Of a stretch of 64,000 nt of DNA, positions 1-10,218 are shown in pieces. The stretch is from positions 30,762 to 94,761 of the forward strand of contig DASVWD010000223.1 of NCBI GenBank assembly GCA_036389795.1, in the 5' to 3' direction. This DNA comes from Longimicrobium sp. (GTDB lineage Bacteria; Gemmatimonadota; Gemmatimonadetes; Longimicrobiales; Longimicrobiaceae). The notes under the pieces are model-generated. The model had not been told where the DNA came from, ran no database searches, and saw only the letters and a program-made list of their open reading frames with translations. Numbering within the stretch: the stretch's first letter is position 1; each line of letters starts with the position of its first letter. A program made the position numbers and the translations under genes.

Positions 1-79
1 CGAGGACGTCCTCCCCCAGGCCGTTTTGGGGGAGGGACAGGCGCCCCAGGCGCCAGGGAGAGGGCCCCGCGGGCCGCCC

Positions 80-2422
<2,343 letters not shown>

Positions 2423-2771
2423 GGCCTTCGGGCGGCGGGTTCGGACGGCTCGTCATCGCGGCTCAGCCGCGTCACGGGCCCGGGACTGCGCCGCCCGACG
2501 CAAGTTCCGTGGCGACACGTCACTACCGCGCCGTCCGCCGGTGAGATGGATGGGTGGGGAACGCGGAGTGCGAGGGGGGCTGGGCGAATGAATTCGCGGC
2601 AACAACCACACGAAGTCCGCCTGCGCGGACTGGCGGGCTGCGCCCGCGCGCTCCGCGCCCGAGATCGGCGTGCCGGCGCCGAACGCGGCCTCCGGACCTC
2701 GCCTGGCGGCTGGAAGCTCGCCCCGCAGCCTCGCGCAGTTTGCGAGGCTTCCCGCAGTTGTTGCAGCGGCT
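2423..2771. other. Intergenic region upstream of the kinase
   Basis: About 350 bases between the kinase start and the end of the zinc-ribbon protein. It probably holds the kinase promoter, but I see no convincing promoter, RNA or repeat in it. Confidence 0.4.
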
Positions 2772-3263
2772 TCAGCCGCCCGGCGCGGGGGCCTTCGCCT
2801 GCCGGTCGAGCGCGCGGCGCAGCTCGACGGTGTTGCGCGCCGTCGCCGCGACGGTGAAGCAGAGCGTGCCGGCGATCACCGACTGCACGATCGTGGCGAT
2901 CCCCAGCATCCAGCCCAGGCCGTTCGCCCGCCTCCCGCCGCCGGTGTAGACGCCGAGCGCGTCGTACGCCGGCAGCTCGGTGGTCCCCAGCGTCGAGATC
3001 GTCCAGATCCCCAGGATGACGCCGAAGACGATGATCAGGTAGCCGAGCACCTCCAGGAACGGTGCGGAGAGCTCGCCCGGGTAGCCGCCCTGGACGGGCC
3101 GGGCCTGCGGCACCCCGCCCTCGTCGGCCGTGCGCGCCGTGCGAGCGCCGCCCAGGAGCTGGCTGCAGTTGTAGCAGCGCTCCGCGTCCGGCCCGTTCCG
3201 GTTGCCGCAGTTGGGGCAGACGACGCTGGCGGCGGATTCCTGGGGCGGGTCGGGTGTGCTCAT
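2772..3263 (-). CDS. Zinc-ribbon, two-TM membrane protein
   Basis: 163 residues. The N-terminal cytosolic part has a double CxxC zinc ribbon ('CPNCGNRNG' and 'CYNCSQLL', residues 16-36). A low-complexity linker follows, then two hydrophobic helices (about 70-92 and 117-142) and a charged C-terminus. This is the architecture of uncharacterised zinc-ribbon membrane proteins; no catalytic motif is visible. It lies downstream of the frameshifted propeller gene on the same strand, about 55 bases away, and may be cotranscribed. Function unknown. Confidence 0.75.
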   Translation of the reverse strand: MSTPDPPQESAASVVCPNCGNRNGPDAERCYNCSQLLGGARTARTADEGGVPQARPVQGGYPGELSAPFLEVLGYLIIVFGVILGIWTISTLGTTELPAYDALGVYTGGGRRANGLGWMLGIATIVQSVIAGTLCFTVAATARNTVELRRALDRQAKAPAPGG

Positions 3264-3317
3264 GAGCTCGATCCCGGGATTCGGTCGAAGACGTTTGGGA
3301 GAGAAGTCACCGCGCCC

Positions 3318-4693
3318 TCACCTGCGCTGCGGGTTCCAGGCCGGATAGGCGCCCTCCTTCGCCAGCAGGCGCGGGCCCGAGCCGTCGAGATTCATCACCC
3401 ACACCTCCGACGGCAGCGTCGCCAGCTCGTGGATGCTCCCGCCCCGCACCCGCTCGAAGGCGACGCTCCGCCCGTCGGGCGAGAGGCTGAAGCGGCGCAC
3501 GAACTCGCCGGTGAAGTCGGTGAGCTTCGCGAGCTGCTTCGTGGCGAAGTCGAAGCGGTAGAGGTTGACGTCCTCGTCCAGCAGGTCGTCCTGCCGGGCC
3601 ACGACGAAGCCCGAGGCGTCGGGGAGCCAGCGCAGGTCGGTGACGCGCACGTAGCGGCCGAAGCTCGCCACCGGCGCGCCGCGCTCGCGGGCCCCCTCCT
3701 TCACCCGCAGCACGTGCGTGGTCCCCGACTCGGTGAACTCGCGCGGGTCGGCCAGGAGGAGCTCGTCCGCCGCGGACGCTGGCCCCCAGTCGGCGGCGCA
3801 GACGGAGCCGAACACCTCCGGGTCCAGGAGCGGCTCGTACGACGGCCCGGGCGGCGCCGCGGCCGGCACCTGCCGCAGGAGGCAGGTGGGGCCCAGGAAG
3901 AAGCCGACCTTCGCGCCGTCCGCCCGCCAGAACGGCGCGTCCGCCCCGAAGTGCTCGACCGCGCCCGAGAGCGTCAGCGTCCCCGCGTCCACCGTGCGGC
4001 CCGCCCGCACGTCCGCCGCGGCCGCGGCGTCCCACCAGCGGTTGATCCCGCTGATCGCCACCACCGGCTGCGCCACGCCGTCGCCCAGGTCCGCCACGCC
4101 GGTGAAGGTCAGCTTCTTCCCCATCCCCACCGTGAGCGAGACCTGCTGCGGCCCGGGCGCGCCGGCGACGTAGATGAAGAACGGGCCTGTGTCCATGGTG
4201 GCGCTCTGCACGGTGACGGTGACCGTGCCTTCGGCCGCGAGGCGAGCTCCGGGTGCGCCGGCGGGTTGGTGATCCTGCGCAGCCCGCTCCCGTCCGGCGC
4301 CACGGCGTACACGTCGCGCTCGTACAGCGAGACCGCCATCTCGTGGTTGCTGGTGAAGGCGATCTCGCCGCCGTCGGGCCTCCACGCGGGCGCCGCGACC
4401 GAGTACATCGTGTCCGCCTCCTTCCAGACCAGCCGGCCGCCGCTGCCGTCGGGCTGCACCAGCCGCAGCTCGCGGCCGTCCGCGCCGACGTAGGCGATGG
4501 CGTCCGGCGCCGTCGCCCGGACGGGGGGAGGCGCGGCGCTGCGTGCACCGGCCCGCCGTCCCTCCCCGCCGCGCGCATCGCCCGCGTCGCCGCCATCGCC
4601 GCCGCCGCACGCGGCGCTGAGAAGGATGGCGAAGACGCAGGAGGAGACGAGTGTGAAAGCCCGCGACGACGGTGCTGCCGGTACGCGTTCCAT
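3318..4693 (-). pseudogene. PD40/TolB-like beta-propeller lipoprotein, frameshifted
   Basis: The first frame (start 4693) gives a lipoprotein signal peptide with lipobox 'LLSAAC', a linker, and two propeller-like blades with the PD40 signature ('PAWRPDGGEIAFTSN', 'VAPDGSGLRRIT'). It loses sense after 'AHPELAS'. The adjacent frame resumes with 'AEGTVTVTVQSATMDTGP' and continues with further blades ('FSLSPDGRSVAFE', 'VWVMNLDGSGPRLL', 'AYPAWNPQ') to the stop at 3318. The change of frame falls near 4225-4245. Joined, the product is a secreted or lipid-anchored propeller of about 450 residues, probably for protein or ligand binding. It is either a real frameshift mutation or a sequencing indel. 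The Mg-like central insert (3850-4200) is not typical of TolB. Confidence 0.7.
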
Positions 4694-4801
4694 GGGCGGG
4701 GGGCCTCCGTCCAGGGTTCATGAGCGAAGCCGCGCGAGAACGTAGGTCGCTGCTTCCCCGGCTTCAACCGTGACGGGGGTGACCGGGATGAATACGACGG
4801 A

Positions 4802-4831
4802 AAGCGCCGCGGCGAGGCCGCCGCGGCGCTT
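4802..4831. terminator. Strong GC hairpin upstream of the RiPP-like gene
   Basis: A 13-bp perfect stem (AAGCGCCGCGGCG / CGCCGCGGCGCTT) with a 4-base loop. It has no clear T-run. The sequence closely resembles the hairpin after the precursor gene at 5412-5444, so the precursor is bracketed by two related hairpins. Confidence 0.6.
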
Positions 4832-5104
4832 CCGGTTCACCCGTCCCGCGGGCCCAACGCCCGTGGGACATCCGTTTGCCGCCAACGAAACGGGAAGGGA
4901 CGAGGGGCTGCTCGCGGCGACGGAGCCTTCCGCGTGGTGAAGAGCCAGGTGCTGCGGAAAAAAGACCTTGCGGATTCGGGATGGCGGGGTTTCTGTAAAG
5001 ATGGCCGCAGATGGGAGCGGCCGAAGCGCCATGCTCCGCAGGCCGATCCCGCGAGAACCGGGACGCGCCGGGAGCCCCCGCTGGATTCGGCGTCTCGATC
5101 GATC

Positions 5105-5129
5105 CCGGACGCGAACGCCTCGCGTCCGG
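5105..5129. promoter_or_regulatory. Hairpin in the 5' leader of the RiPP-like gene
   Basis: Ten perfect base pairs (CCGGACGCGA / TCGCGTCCGG) with a 5-base loop, ending 29 bases before the start codon at 5159. It could act at the RNA level or be a protein-binding palindrome. The ribosome site GAGGA lies between the hairpin and the ATG. Confidence 0.5.
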
Positions 5130-5158
5130 AAGCCCATCCCCTAACGCGCAGAGGACCG

Positions 5159-5383
5159 ATGAAGAAGCTCAGGTTGAACCCCGACGAGCTCAGGGTCGAG
5201 CCCTTCGAGCTGGAATCCCGGGAGGCGGAGGCGAGCGGCACGGTCCACGGCAACGACCTCACGGGGGCCGGCTGCCCCACGTCGCCCCAGTACAGCTGCG
5301 GCTACCCGCGCACCTGCGGCGGCACGAGCTGCGACACGGGATACCCGCTCTGCTACCAGTGCACCGGCCGCTGCGGGGCATGA
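5159..5383 (+). CDS. Orphan lanthipeptide-like / RiPP precursor peptide
   Basis: 74 residues. The leader 'MKKLRLNPDELRVEPFEL' resembles class I lanthipeptide-type leaders in which a charged LxLxxDELxVExF segment guides the modifying enzyme. The second half is rich in Cys, Gly, Ser and Thr and carries seven cysteines, in the steps 'GCPTSPQYSCGY', 'TCGGTSCD' and 'LCYQCTGRCGA'. There is no signal peptide. I chose the start for the GAGGA sequence five bases upstream. The downstream hairpin is a good terminator, so this is a single-gene transcript. No LanB, LanC, radical-SAM or transporter gene lies nearby, so any modifying enzyme must act in trans. An unmodified Cys-rich peptide is the alternative. 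Confidence 0.7.
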   Translation: MKKLRLNPDELRVEPFELESREAEASGTVHGNDLTGAGCPTSPQYSCGYPRTCGGTSCDTGYPLCYQCTGRCGA

Positions 5384-5411
5384 CCGGCGGAAGGGCGTCA
5401 TCCAACGAACG

Positions 5412-5444
5412 AAAGCGCCGCAGCGAAGTCGCTGCGGCGCTTTT
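5412..5444 (+). terminator. Rho-independent terminator of the RiPP-like gene
   Basis: A 15-bp near-perfect stem (AAAGCGCCGCAGCGA / TCGCTGCGGCGCTTTT) with a two-base turn, ending in a run of T, 28 bases after the peptide stop codon. Confidence 0.85.
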
Positions 5445-5447
5445 ATC

Positions 5448-5614
5448 TGATACCAGATCCGTTGAGTAGTTTACGTTCGACCGAACCGATGTCATCCCGA
5501 GGGGAGCGGTAGCGACCCGAGGGATCTACTCGACGGTTCTGGTGGGTGGCGAGTCGAGCAGATTGCCTGACGCGCCCCGTCTGATCACCCACTGTTCATC
5601 CGGATCTGGTATGA
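5448..5614. repeat. MITE-like element with 14-bp terminal inverted repeats
   Basis: The left end 'TGATACCAGATCCG' and the right end 'CGGATCTGGTATGA' are inverted repeats that match at 13 of 14 positions. Between them is 139 bases of non-coding DNA, including a 'TCATCCCGAGGGGAGCGG...GACCCGAGGGATCTACTC' block of a kind common in intergenic repeats of soil bacteria. No transposase is present. The pattern fits a small non-autonomous element, or a large REP-like structure. Confidence 0.55.
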
Positions 5615-5633
5615 GGTGCCCCGACAGGACGAC

Positions 5634-6107
5634 TCAGGTTCGGGACCCGTTTCGCTCCTCCTCGAACACCAGGATCTCGTCTCCCTGGGCATCACGCTCT
5701 CCCGTCGGCCGCCAGCCCTGGGATCGGTAGAAGCCGTGCGCGCGCACGCCCGGGTCCGGGCTCGCCGCCAGCCAGATCCGGCCGCAGCCGCGCGAGCGGA
5801 GCCACTCCACCGCTTCGGCGAGGAGCCGCTTGCCTACGCCCCTGCCCTCGTACTCGGGCAGCACCGCCAGCACGAGCACTTCCCCACCGACCGCATCGGC
5901 GCTGCAGAAGCCGACCGCGCGCGCCCCGTCCAGACAGACCCAGCCCTTCACGTCTCCGGAGCGCAGCCCCGCGGCCGCCGAGGCGGGCGTGATGCCCACC
6001 GCCGCGAGCTGTTCGCGCGAGATGGGGTTCTCCCTCGTCCGCGCCCGGATGTCGAAGAGGCTGTCGATGTCTTCTTCCCGCGTCTCGCGGATCAGCAGTG
6101 CGGTCAT
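5634..6107 (-). CDS. GNAT-family N-acetyltransferase
   Basis: 157 residues with one GNAT fold. The acetyl-CoA motif A is clear: 'VLVLAVLPEYEGRGVGKRLL', containing the Q/R-x-x-G-x-G/A pyrophosphate loop as EGRGVG. The typical motif B ending 'GFYRSQGWRPTGE' follows. I chose the start at 'MTALLIRETREEDID', where the domain begins; an upstream extension in the open frame is unlike the family. The substrate cannot be told from sequence. Confidence 0.9.
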   Translation of the reverse strand: MTALLIRETREEDIDSLFDIRARTRENPISREQLAAVGITPASAAAGLRSGDVKGWVCLDGARAVGFCSADAVGGEVLVLAVLPEYEGRGVGKRLLAEAVEWLRSRGCGRIWLAASPDPGVRAHGFYRSQGWRPTGERDAQGDEILVFEEERNGSRT

Positions 6108-6190
6108 CGAGCTTGCGGCAGGACGAAGTGGAGCCTGACGGTGCAGCTTCAGGGAGCGGTTTTCACCGGGGCACATCCGTGGAACCAGAA

Positions 6191-6222
6191 GGCCGCTGAA
6201 AGCCGAGTAGCTTTCAGCGGCC
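6191..6222 (-). terminator. Hairpin terminator downstream of the tRNA-Arg fragment
   Basis: A perfect 13-bp stem (GGCCGCTGAAAGC / GCTTTCAGCGGCC), 12 bases beyond the 3' end of the tRNA fragment when read on the minus strand. It is the natural position for the terminator of the original tRNA gene. Confidence 0.65.
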
Positions 6223-6233
6223 CACCTGGTCAG

Positions 6234-6276
6234 TGCCCCCGACAGGACTCGAACCTGTGACCTACGGTTTAGGAAA
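6234..6276 (-). repeat. 3' fragment of tRNA-Arg(CCT); probable attachment site
   Basis: The minus strand reads TTTCCTAAACCG, a variable-loop stretch, the T-arm 'ACAGGTTCGAGTCCTGT' and the acceptor end CGGGGGCA. This is an exact tRNA 3' part from the anticodon loop (CCT) to the discriminator base. The sequence upstream does not pair with the anticodon stem beyond two bases, and no D-arm or 5' acceptor strand is present. Such a truncated tRNA with intact 3' sequence is the signature of an att site left by a tyrosine integrase. The intact tRNA-Arg at 17802-17875 differs in the acceptor and T-stems, so it is not the partner. Confidence 0.75.
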
Positions 6277-6288
6277 CGCCGACGGCCC

Positions 6289-6400
6289 GTTACGTCGCGT
6301 CACGGAGGCAACAAAAGTCTAGCATTTCTGCGGAATTTTCGCAACCCGGCGTTACTGGAGATCACCGCGTGTTACCGGTTTTGTTACTCCGTTTTGTTAC
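6289..6400. repeat. Cluster of five GTTAC repeats beside the tRNA fragment
   Basis: GTTAC occurs at 6289, 6351, 6371, 6383 and 6396 in the same direction, the last four within 50 bases; two sit in 'TTTTGTTACT'. Short direct repeats next to a tRNA-derived att core are typical arm-type integrase or excisionase sites. The region is also more AT-rich than its surroundings. Confidence 0.5.
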
Positions 6401-6636
6401 TGGCTCGCCCCAATCGAGCTATCGGTCGATCCTTATGGCGCAGTAAAGGCAGCGGCCGCTGCCCTGATTGCTCTCGTCGGTCTGCGCCATGGTGCCTCGG
6501 TCTGCGGGGCGGCCGAGTCACGCACGGCATGGACCCGCGGATCTCCAGCCACCTGTGCGGGAGGAGACTTACGCTGCCGGTCAATCTTCTGGGCCAAGTC
6601 GCGGACGGCGCCGAGACTGACTTGCTGATGCCGCTT
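6401..6636. other. Intergenic region without a recognisable gene
   Basis: Short overlapping open frames only, none with a recognisable domain. It lies between the att-like region and the SEC-C ORF and probably contains decayed element sequence. Confidence 0.4.
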
Positions 6637-6849
6637 TCAGTTCCCCCGCTGCCCCGGAGCTCCGCAACACCGCTTCCACTTACGTCCGGACCCGCAGGGA
6701 CAAGGTTGGTTTCTATCCGCGCCGCGCAGTGGAGCGGGTTCCACAGCCCGCGCGTATTGGGCGCCGAGCGCCTCCGAGCCAGGTTCTTCGCCGTTCATCC
6801 TCCTCCAGCGCAACGAGTCCTCGGCCTTCCGGGCAAGAGGAGCGCCCAC
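6637..6849 (-). CDS. Small SEC-C motif protein (possible remnant)
   Basis: 70 residues. The C-terminal part carries an unmistakable SEC-C zinc-binding motif, 'QPCPCGSGRKWKRCCG', as found at the C-terminus of SecA and in many stand-alone proteins. The N-terminal part has no recognisable domain; translation could also begin at the internal Met at 6798. It could be a small SEC-C protein or the tail of a larger decayed gene. It ends 52 bases beyond the LysR stop on the same strand side, next to the att-like region. Confidence 0.45.
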   Translation of the reverse strand: MGAPLARKAEDSLRWRRMNGEEPGSEALGAQYARAVEPAPLRGADRNQPCPCGSGRKWKRCCGAPGQRGN

Positions 6850-6900
6850 GAACGCAGGCGGGGCTTTCGCTCCGCGTCCTGGGCAGCGGCGTTCGGTCGG

Positions 6901-7815
6901 TCAGCGGCCCTGGTGGCTGCGGCGCCGCATTTCCAGCAGGTAGTCGATGAGCGCACGTAGCGCGGATGACGCTTGCCGGCGCTGCGGATAATACAGGTAG
7001 TATCCGGGGAAGGGAGTACAAAACTCCTCGAGCACTGCGATCACTTCCCCCCTCTCGAGGTAGGGCTGCACCCCGTCGCCCATACCGATAGTCAGCCCAA
7101 GCCCGGCGGTAACGATTCGCATCATTACGGGGAAGTCGTTTGCTACGACTCGCGACGGCACGGCGACCGAGAAGTCATCGCCGCCCGGCTCTGTAAACTC
7201 CCAGCGGTAGGGCGCGGCGTCCCGTCCCGGACGCCAGTTGATGCATGCGTGCTGCGCGAGGTCTCGCGGGTGCTCCGGTCGCGGGTGCCTGGCGAAGTAC
7301 GAGGGGGCGCCGACCACGACGAGCCGCTGCGGACCGGATGCCGGGACGGCGATCATGTCCTGCTCAATCACCTCGCCCAGACGCACCGCGGCGTCGTAGC
7401 CGGCCGCTACGATGTCGCCGACGTCCTCGTCCACGATGATGTCGAGCTGCACCTCCAGATTCGCGCGCAGGAACCCCTCCAGAGCCGGCCCCCTCAGGAA
7501 CCCCTCGGCCCCACTGTTGATGTTCAGGCGCAGCAGGCCGCGGGGCACGTCCGCCATCTCGCCCACGGCTGCGGCCGCGGTCTGCAGCGTGTCCAGCGCC
7601 CGCCGGGACGCTGTGTAGAACTGCTCGCCAGCGGGGGTGAGCCGCACGCTCCGCGTGGTCCGGAGAAGAAGCGTCACGCCGAGCCGCTCCTCCAGGTGGC
7701 GAAGTGCCTTGCTCAGCGCCGTTCCCGTCACTCCCAGGCGCCGCCCCGCCGCACGGAAGCCACCGGCCTCGACGATCGCGACGAACTCGGGCACTCCATC
7801 GGTCACATCCGCCAT
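6901..7815 (-). CDS. LysR-family transcriptional regulator
   Basis: 304 residues. The N-terminal winged helix-turn-helix (residues 1-60) is typical: 'FVAIVEAGGFRAAGRRLGV', 'ALSKALRHLEERLGV', 'LLRTTRSVRLTPAGEQFY'. The substrate-binding domain resembles the DsdA/AaeR-type subgroup ('AVRLGEVIEQDM', 'HPRDLAQHACINWR'). The start at 7815 puts the HTH at the correct distance; the frame runs open for 29 more codons. It diverges from the hydrolase gene, the usual arrangement of a LysR regulator and its target. The conserved motif at 7826-7859 lies between them and recurs upstream of two other genes of the island. Confidence 0.92.
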   Translation of the reverse strand: MADVTDGVPEFVAIVEAGGFRAAGRRLGVTGTALSKALRHLEERLGVTLLLRTTRSVRLTPAGEQFYTASRRALDTLQTAAAAVGEMADVPRGLLRLNINSGAEGFLRGPALEGFLRANLEVQLDIIVDEDVGDIVAAGYDAAVRLGEVIEQDMIAVPASGPQRLVVVGAPSYFARHPRPEHPRDLAQHACINWRPGRDAAPYRWEFTEPGGDDFSVAVPSRVVANDFPVMMRIVTAGLGLTIGMGDGVQPYLERGEVIAVLEEFCTPFPGYYLYYPQRRQASSALRALIDYLLEMRRRSHQGR

Positions 7816-7825
7816 TGCGAACCTG

Positions 7826-7859
7826 CAGGCATCAGGGTGAGAACCTTCGTCTCGTTTAT
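7826..7859. promoter_or_regulatory. Repeated operator-like motif, copy 1
   Basis: 34 bases beginning CAGGCATCAGGG and containing GAGAAC-n4-GTCTCG, a partial dyad. It matches copy 2 (12457-12490) at 29 of 34 positions. Placed between lysR and the divergent hydrolase, it is a natural LysR-type operator. Confidence 0.55.
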
Positions 7860-7985
7860 GCGAGCTACTACCCGAGATAGGTTCCTTGGGCGATCGGGTC
7901 AACCTCCGCTGCCGGGAATCATGCTTGTGGCCGATTTCCTGGGAGGGGCCCGTATCAGCGAGACAAACTCGATAAGGGAGCTCCC

Positions 7986-9197
7986 ATGACCAACGACCCA
8001 GTGATCGCCATCGGCTCGCGAAGCTTGATGGTTCGCAGTTTCTCGATTTCCAGCGCCGTCCTTGTGGCCATGACGGGGTTCCTCAGCGCCTGTGGAGGAA
8101 CGCAATCGAGTCCGAACTCCGCGGCGCACGAGGCGACCACCACCCAGCGTCCCACCGAATCAGGGTCCGTCCAGCTGAGCCAGGAGTGGGACAAGAAATT
8201 CCCCAGGAGCAACCGAGTTGACCACCAGAAGGTCACGTTCACCAACCGGTACGGAATCACGCTGGCTGCCGACCTGTACCTCCCCCGGAACCGCGGCACC
8301 GGGAGGCTGCCCGCCCTGGTGGTCAGCGGCCCGTTCGGCGCCGTGAAGGAGCAGGTGTCCGGCCTGTACGCCCAGACCATGGCCGAGCGCGGATTCGTCA
8401 CGCTGGCCTTCGATCCGTCGTATACAGGCGAGAGCGGCGGTGAGCCGCGCGACGTCGCCTCTCCGGACATCAATACCGAGGATGTAAGCGCGGCCGTCGA
8501 TTTCCTGGGGCTCCATCAGTCGGTTGACCGTGACCGCATTGGCGCGCTGGGGATCTGTGGCTACAGCGGCATGTCCCTTACCGCTGCCACCAGCGACTCC
8601 CGCATTAGGGCGGTGGCGACGGCTTCGATGTACGACATGTCCCGCAGCATCAGCCGTGGTTACAGGGACAGCTACACGACGGAGCAGCGCCGCCGGGTCA
8701 TCGATTACATCAGCCAGCAGCGCTGGGCCGACGCAGAAGCCGGTCGTCCGGCGCGGGGTTACCACGAGGTGCCCTTCGACGCACAGAACAACATCGTACG
8801 AGGTGACCGGGGCCTTCCCGAGTCTCTGCCCGATGGTGCGGACACCGTGACCGCTGCGTTCTTCAGCTACTACCGGACTGAGCGGGGTTTCCATCCCCGG
8901 AGCGTGAATTCGACTACGGCATGGACGGCCACGACGCCGATGTCATTCTTCAACTTCCCAATGTATGCGAACTTGGAGATGATCTCGCCGCGGCCCGTCC
9001 TTCTAGTGGCCGGTGAGAACGCGCACTCGCGCTACTACTCGGAGGACGTGTACCGGATGGCTTCCGAGCCCAAGCAGCTGCTGATCGTGCCCGATGCGGA
9101 CCACGTGGATCTGTACGACCGGCTGGACAAGATCCCGTTCGACGCGCTCGCGGAGTTCTTCAACAGGAACCTAAGCGCGCGCCAGCCAGCCAACTGA
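7986..9197 (+). CDS. Secreted alpha/beta hydrolase (YcjY/FrsA-like) lipoprotein
   Basis: 403 residues. A signal peptide ends in the lipobox 'GFLSAC|GG'. The body is an alpha/beta hydrolase: 'LAADLYLPRNRG' strand entry, 'ALVVSGPFGAVKEQ' oxyanion region, 'GFVTLAFDPSYTGESGG', nucleophile elbow 'GALGICGYSGMSL', then 'RPVLLVAGENAHSR' and the catalytic His in 'PDADHVDLYD'. The elbow has Cys in the usual GxSxG position (G-I-C-G), as in related dienelactone-hydrolase-like families, so the nucleophile may be Cys. The ribosome site GGGAG precedes the ATG. Divergent from the LysR gene and probably controlled by it. Confidence 0.88.
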   Translation: MTNDPVIAIGSRSLMVRSFSISSAVLVAMTGFLSACGGTQSSPNSAAHEATTTQRPTESGSVQLSQEWDKKFPRSNRVDHQKVTFTNRYGITLAADLYLPRNRGTGRLPALVVSGPFGAVKEQVSGLYAQTMAERGFVTLAFDPSYTGESGGEPRDVASPDINTEDVSAAVDFLGLHQSVDRDRIGALGICGYSGMSLTAATSDSRIRAVATASMYDMSRSISRGYRDSYTTEQRRRVIDYISQQRWADAEAGRPARGYHEVPFDAQNNIVRGDRGLPESLPDGADTVTAAFFSYYRTERGFHPRSVNSTTAWTATTPMSFFNFPMYANLEMISPRPVLLVAGENAHSRYYSEDVYRMASEPKQLLIVPDADHVDLYDRLDKIPFDALAEFFNRNLSARQPAN

Positions 9198-9265
9198 GGT
9201 CGTTCCTCGCCCCTTGCCTCCGCTGAGAGGGCGCGACGATCCCCTGCCTCCACTCGAGGCAATCG

Positions 9266-9300
9266 AGAACGCTCCTCGGCGCCGTGTCGGGGAGCGTTCT
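9266..9300 (+). terminator. Hairpin after the hydrolase gene
   Basis: A perfect 10-bp stem (AGAACGCTCC / GGAGCGTTCT), 69 bases after the hydrolase stop. It has only a short T stretch and is probably the terminator of that transcript. Confidence 0.6.
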
Positions 9301-9469
9301 GCCACGCCTGCAGGAGCCCCCAAGATTGAGAACCGCAAGGACACAGGGTGTCGCCTGCCATGCGATTTATCCGAACCAATCGTGCGCGTAGCTTGAGTGC
9401 CCGGAGGCTGTCACGCAGCGCGAGCAGCCCACACCGTGATCAATTCGACCACAGGAAGCAGGAACCATC

Positions 9470-10213
9470 ATGATCAAGGACAAGGTCGTCATCATCACCG
9501 GCGCTTCGTCGGGCATCGGCGAGGCAACCGCGCGGCTCCTGGCGAGCGAGGGTGCCAAGGTCGTCCTGGGCGCGCGGCGCACCGAGAAGTTGAAGGAGAT
9601 TGCTGACGACATTCGGGCTGCAGGCGGGAACGCGGCCTATCAGGAGCTCGACGTGACCGATCCCGCGGCGAATCAGGCGATCGTCGATCTCGCCAAGGCG
9701 GAGTTCGGCCGACTGGACGTCATCTTCCTCAACGCCGGCATCATGCCGAACTCGCCGCTCTCGGAGCTCAAGACCGACGAGTGGCACCAGATGGTGGACG
9801 TCAACATCAAGGGCGTGCTGAACGGAGTGGCCGCGGTGCTGCCGACGTTCATTGGGCAGAAGTCCGGTCATGTGATCGCGAACTCCTCCGTCGCCGGCCT
9901 GAAGGCGTATCCGGGTGGCGCGGTCTACGGCGGCACGAAGTGGTTCGTGCGCGACTTCATGGAGGTCCTCCGCATGGAGAGCGCCGGAGAAGGGACGAAC
10001 ATCCGCACGGCCACGATCTACCCGGCCGCCATCAACACCGAGCTGCTGAACACGATCAGCGATAAGCCCACGGCGGAGGGAATGACGCAGCTCTACGAGC
10101 AGTTCGGGATCTCGCCGGAGCGAATCGCGCGGGTGGTAGCCGTCGCGATCGACATGCCGGAAGACACAACGATCAACGAGTTCACGGTTGGTCCGGCAAG
10201 CCAGGTGTGGTGA
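9470..10213 (+). CDS. Short-chain dehydrogenase/reductase
   Basis: 247 residues, classical SDR. The NAD(P) motif is 'VVIITGASSGIGEATARLL' at residues 6-24, with 'GARR' after beta-2 suggesting NADP(H). 'LNAGIMPNSPL' is the structural NAG motif. The catalytic Ser lies in 'GHVIANSSVAGLKAYPG' and the YxxxK in 'YGGTKWF'. The relatives I recall are the YdfG-like clade. The ribosome site AGGAA lies upstream of the ATG. The downstream GNAT gene starts at or overlapping the stop codon, so the two are coupled. Confidence 0.92.
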   Translation: MIKDKVVIITGASSGIGEATARLLASEGAKVVLGARRTEKLKEIADDIRAAGGNAAYQELDVTDPAANQAIVDLAKAEFGRLDVIFLNAGIMPNSPLSELKTDEWHQMVDVNIKGVLNGVAAVLPTFIGQKSGHVIANSSVAGLKAYPGGAVYGGTKWFVRDFMEVLRMESAGEGTNIRTATIYPAAINTELLNTISDKPTAEGMTQLYEQFGISPERIARVVAVAIDMPEDTTINEFTVGPASQVW

Positions 10214-10218
10214 GCCCC

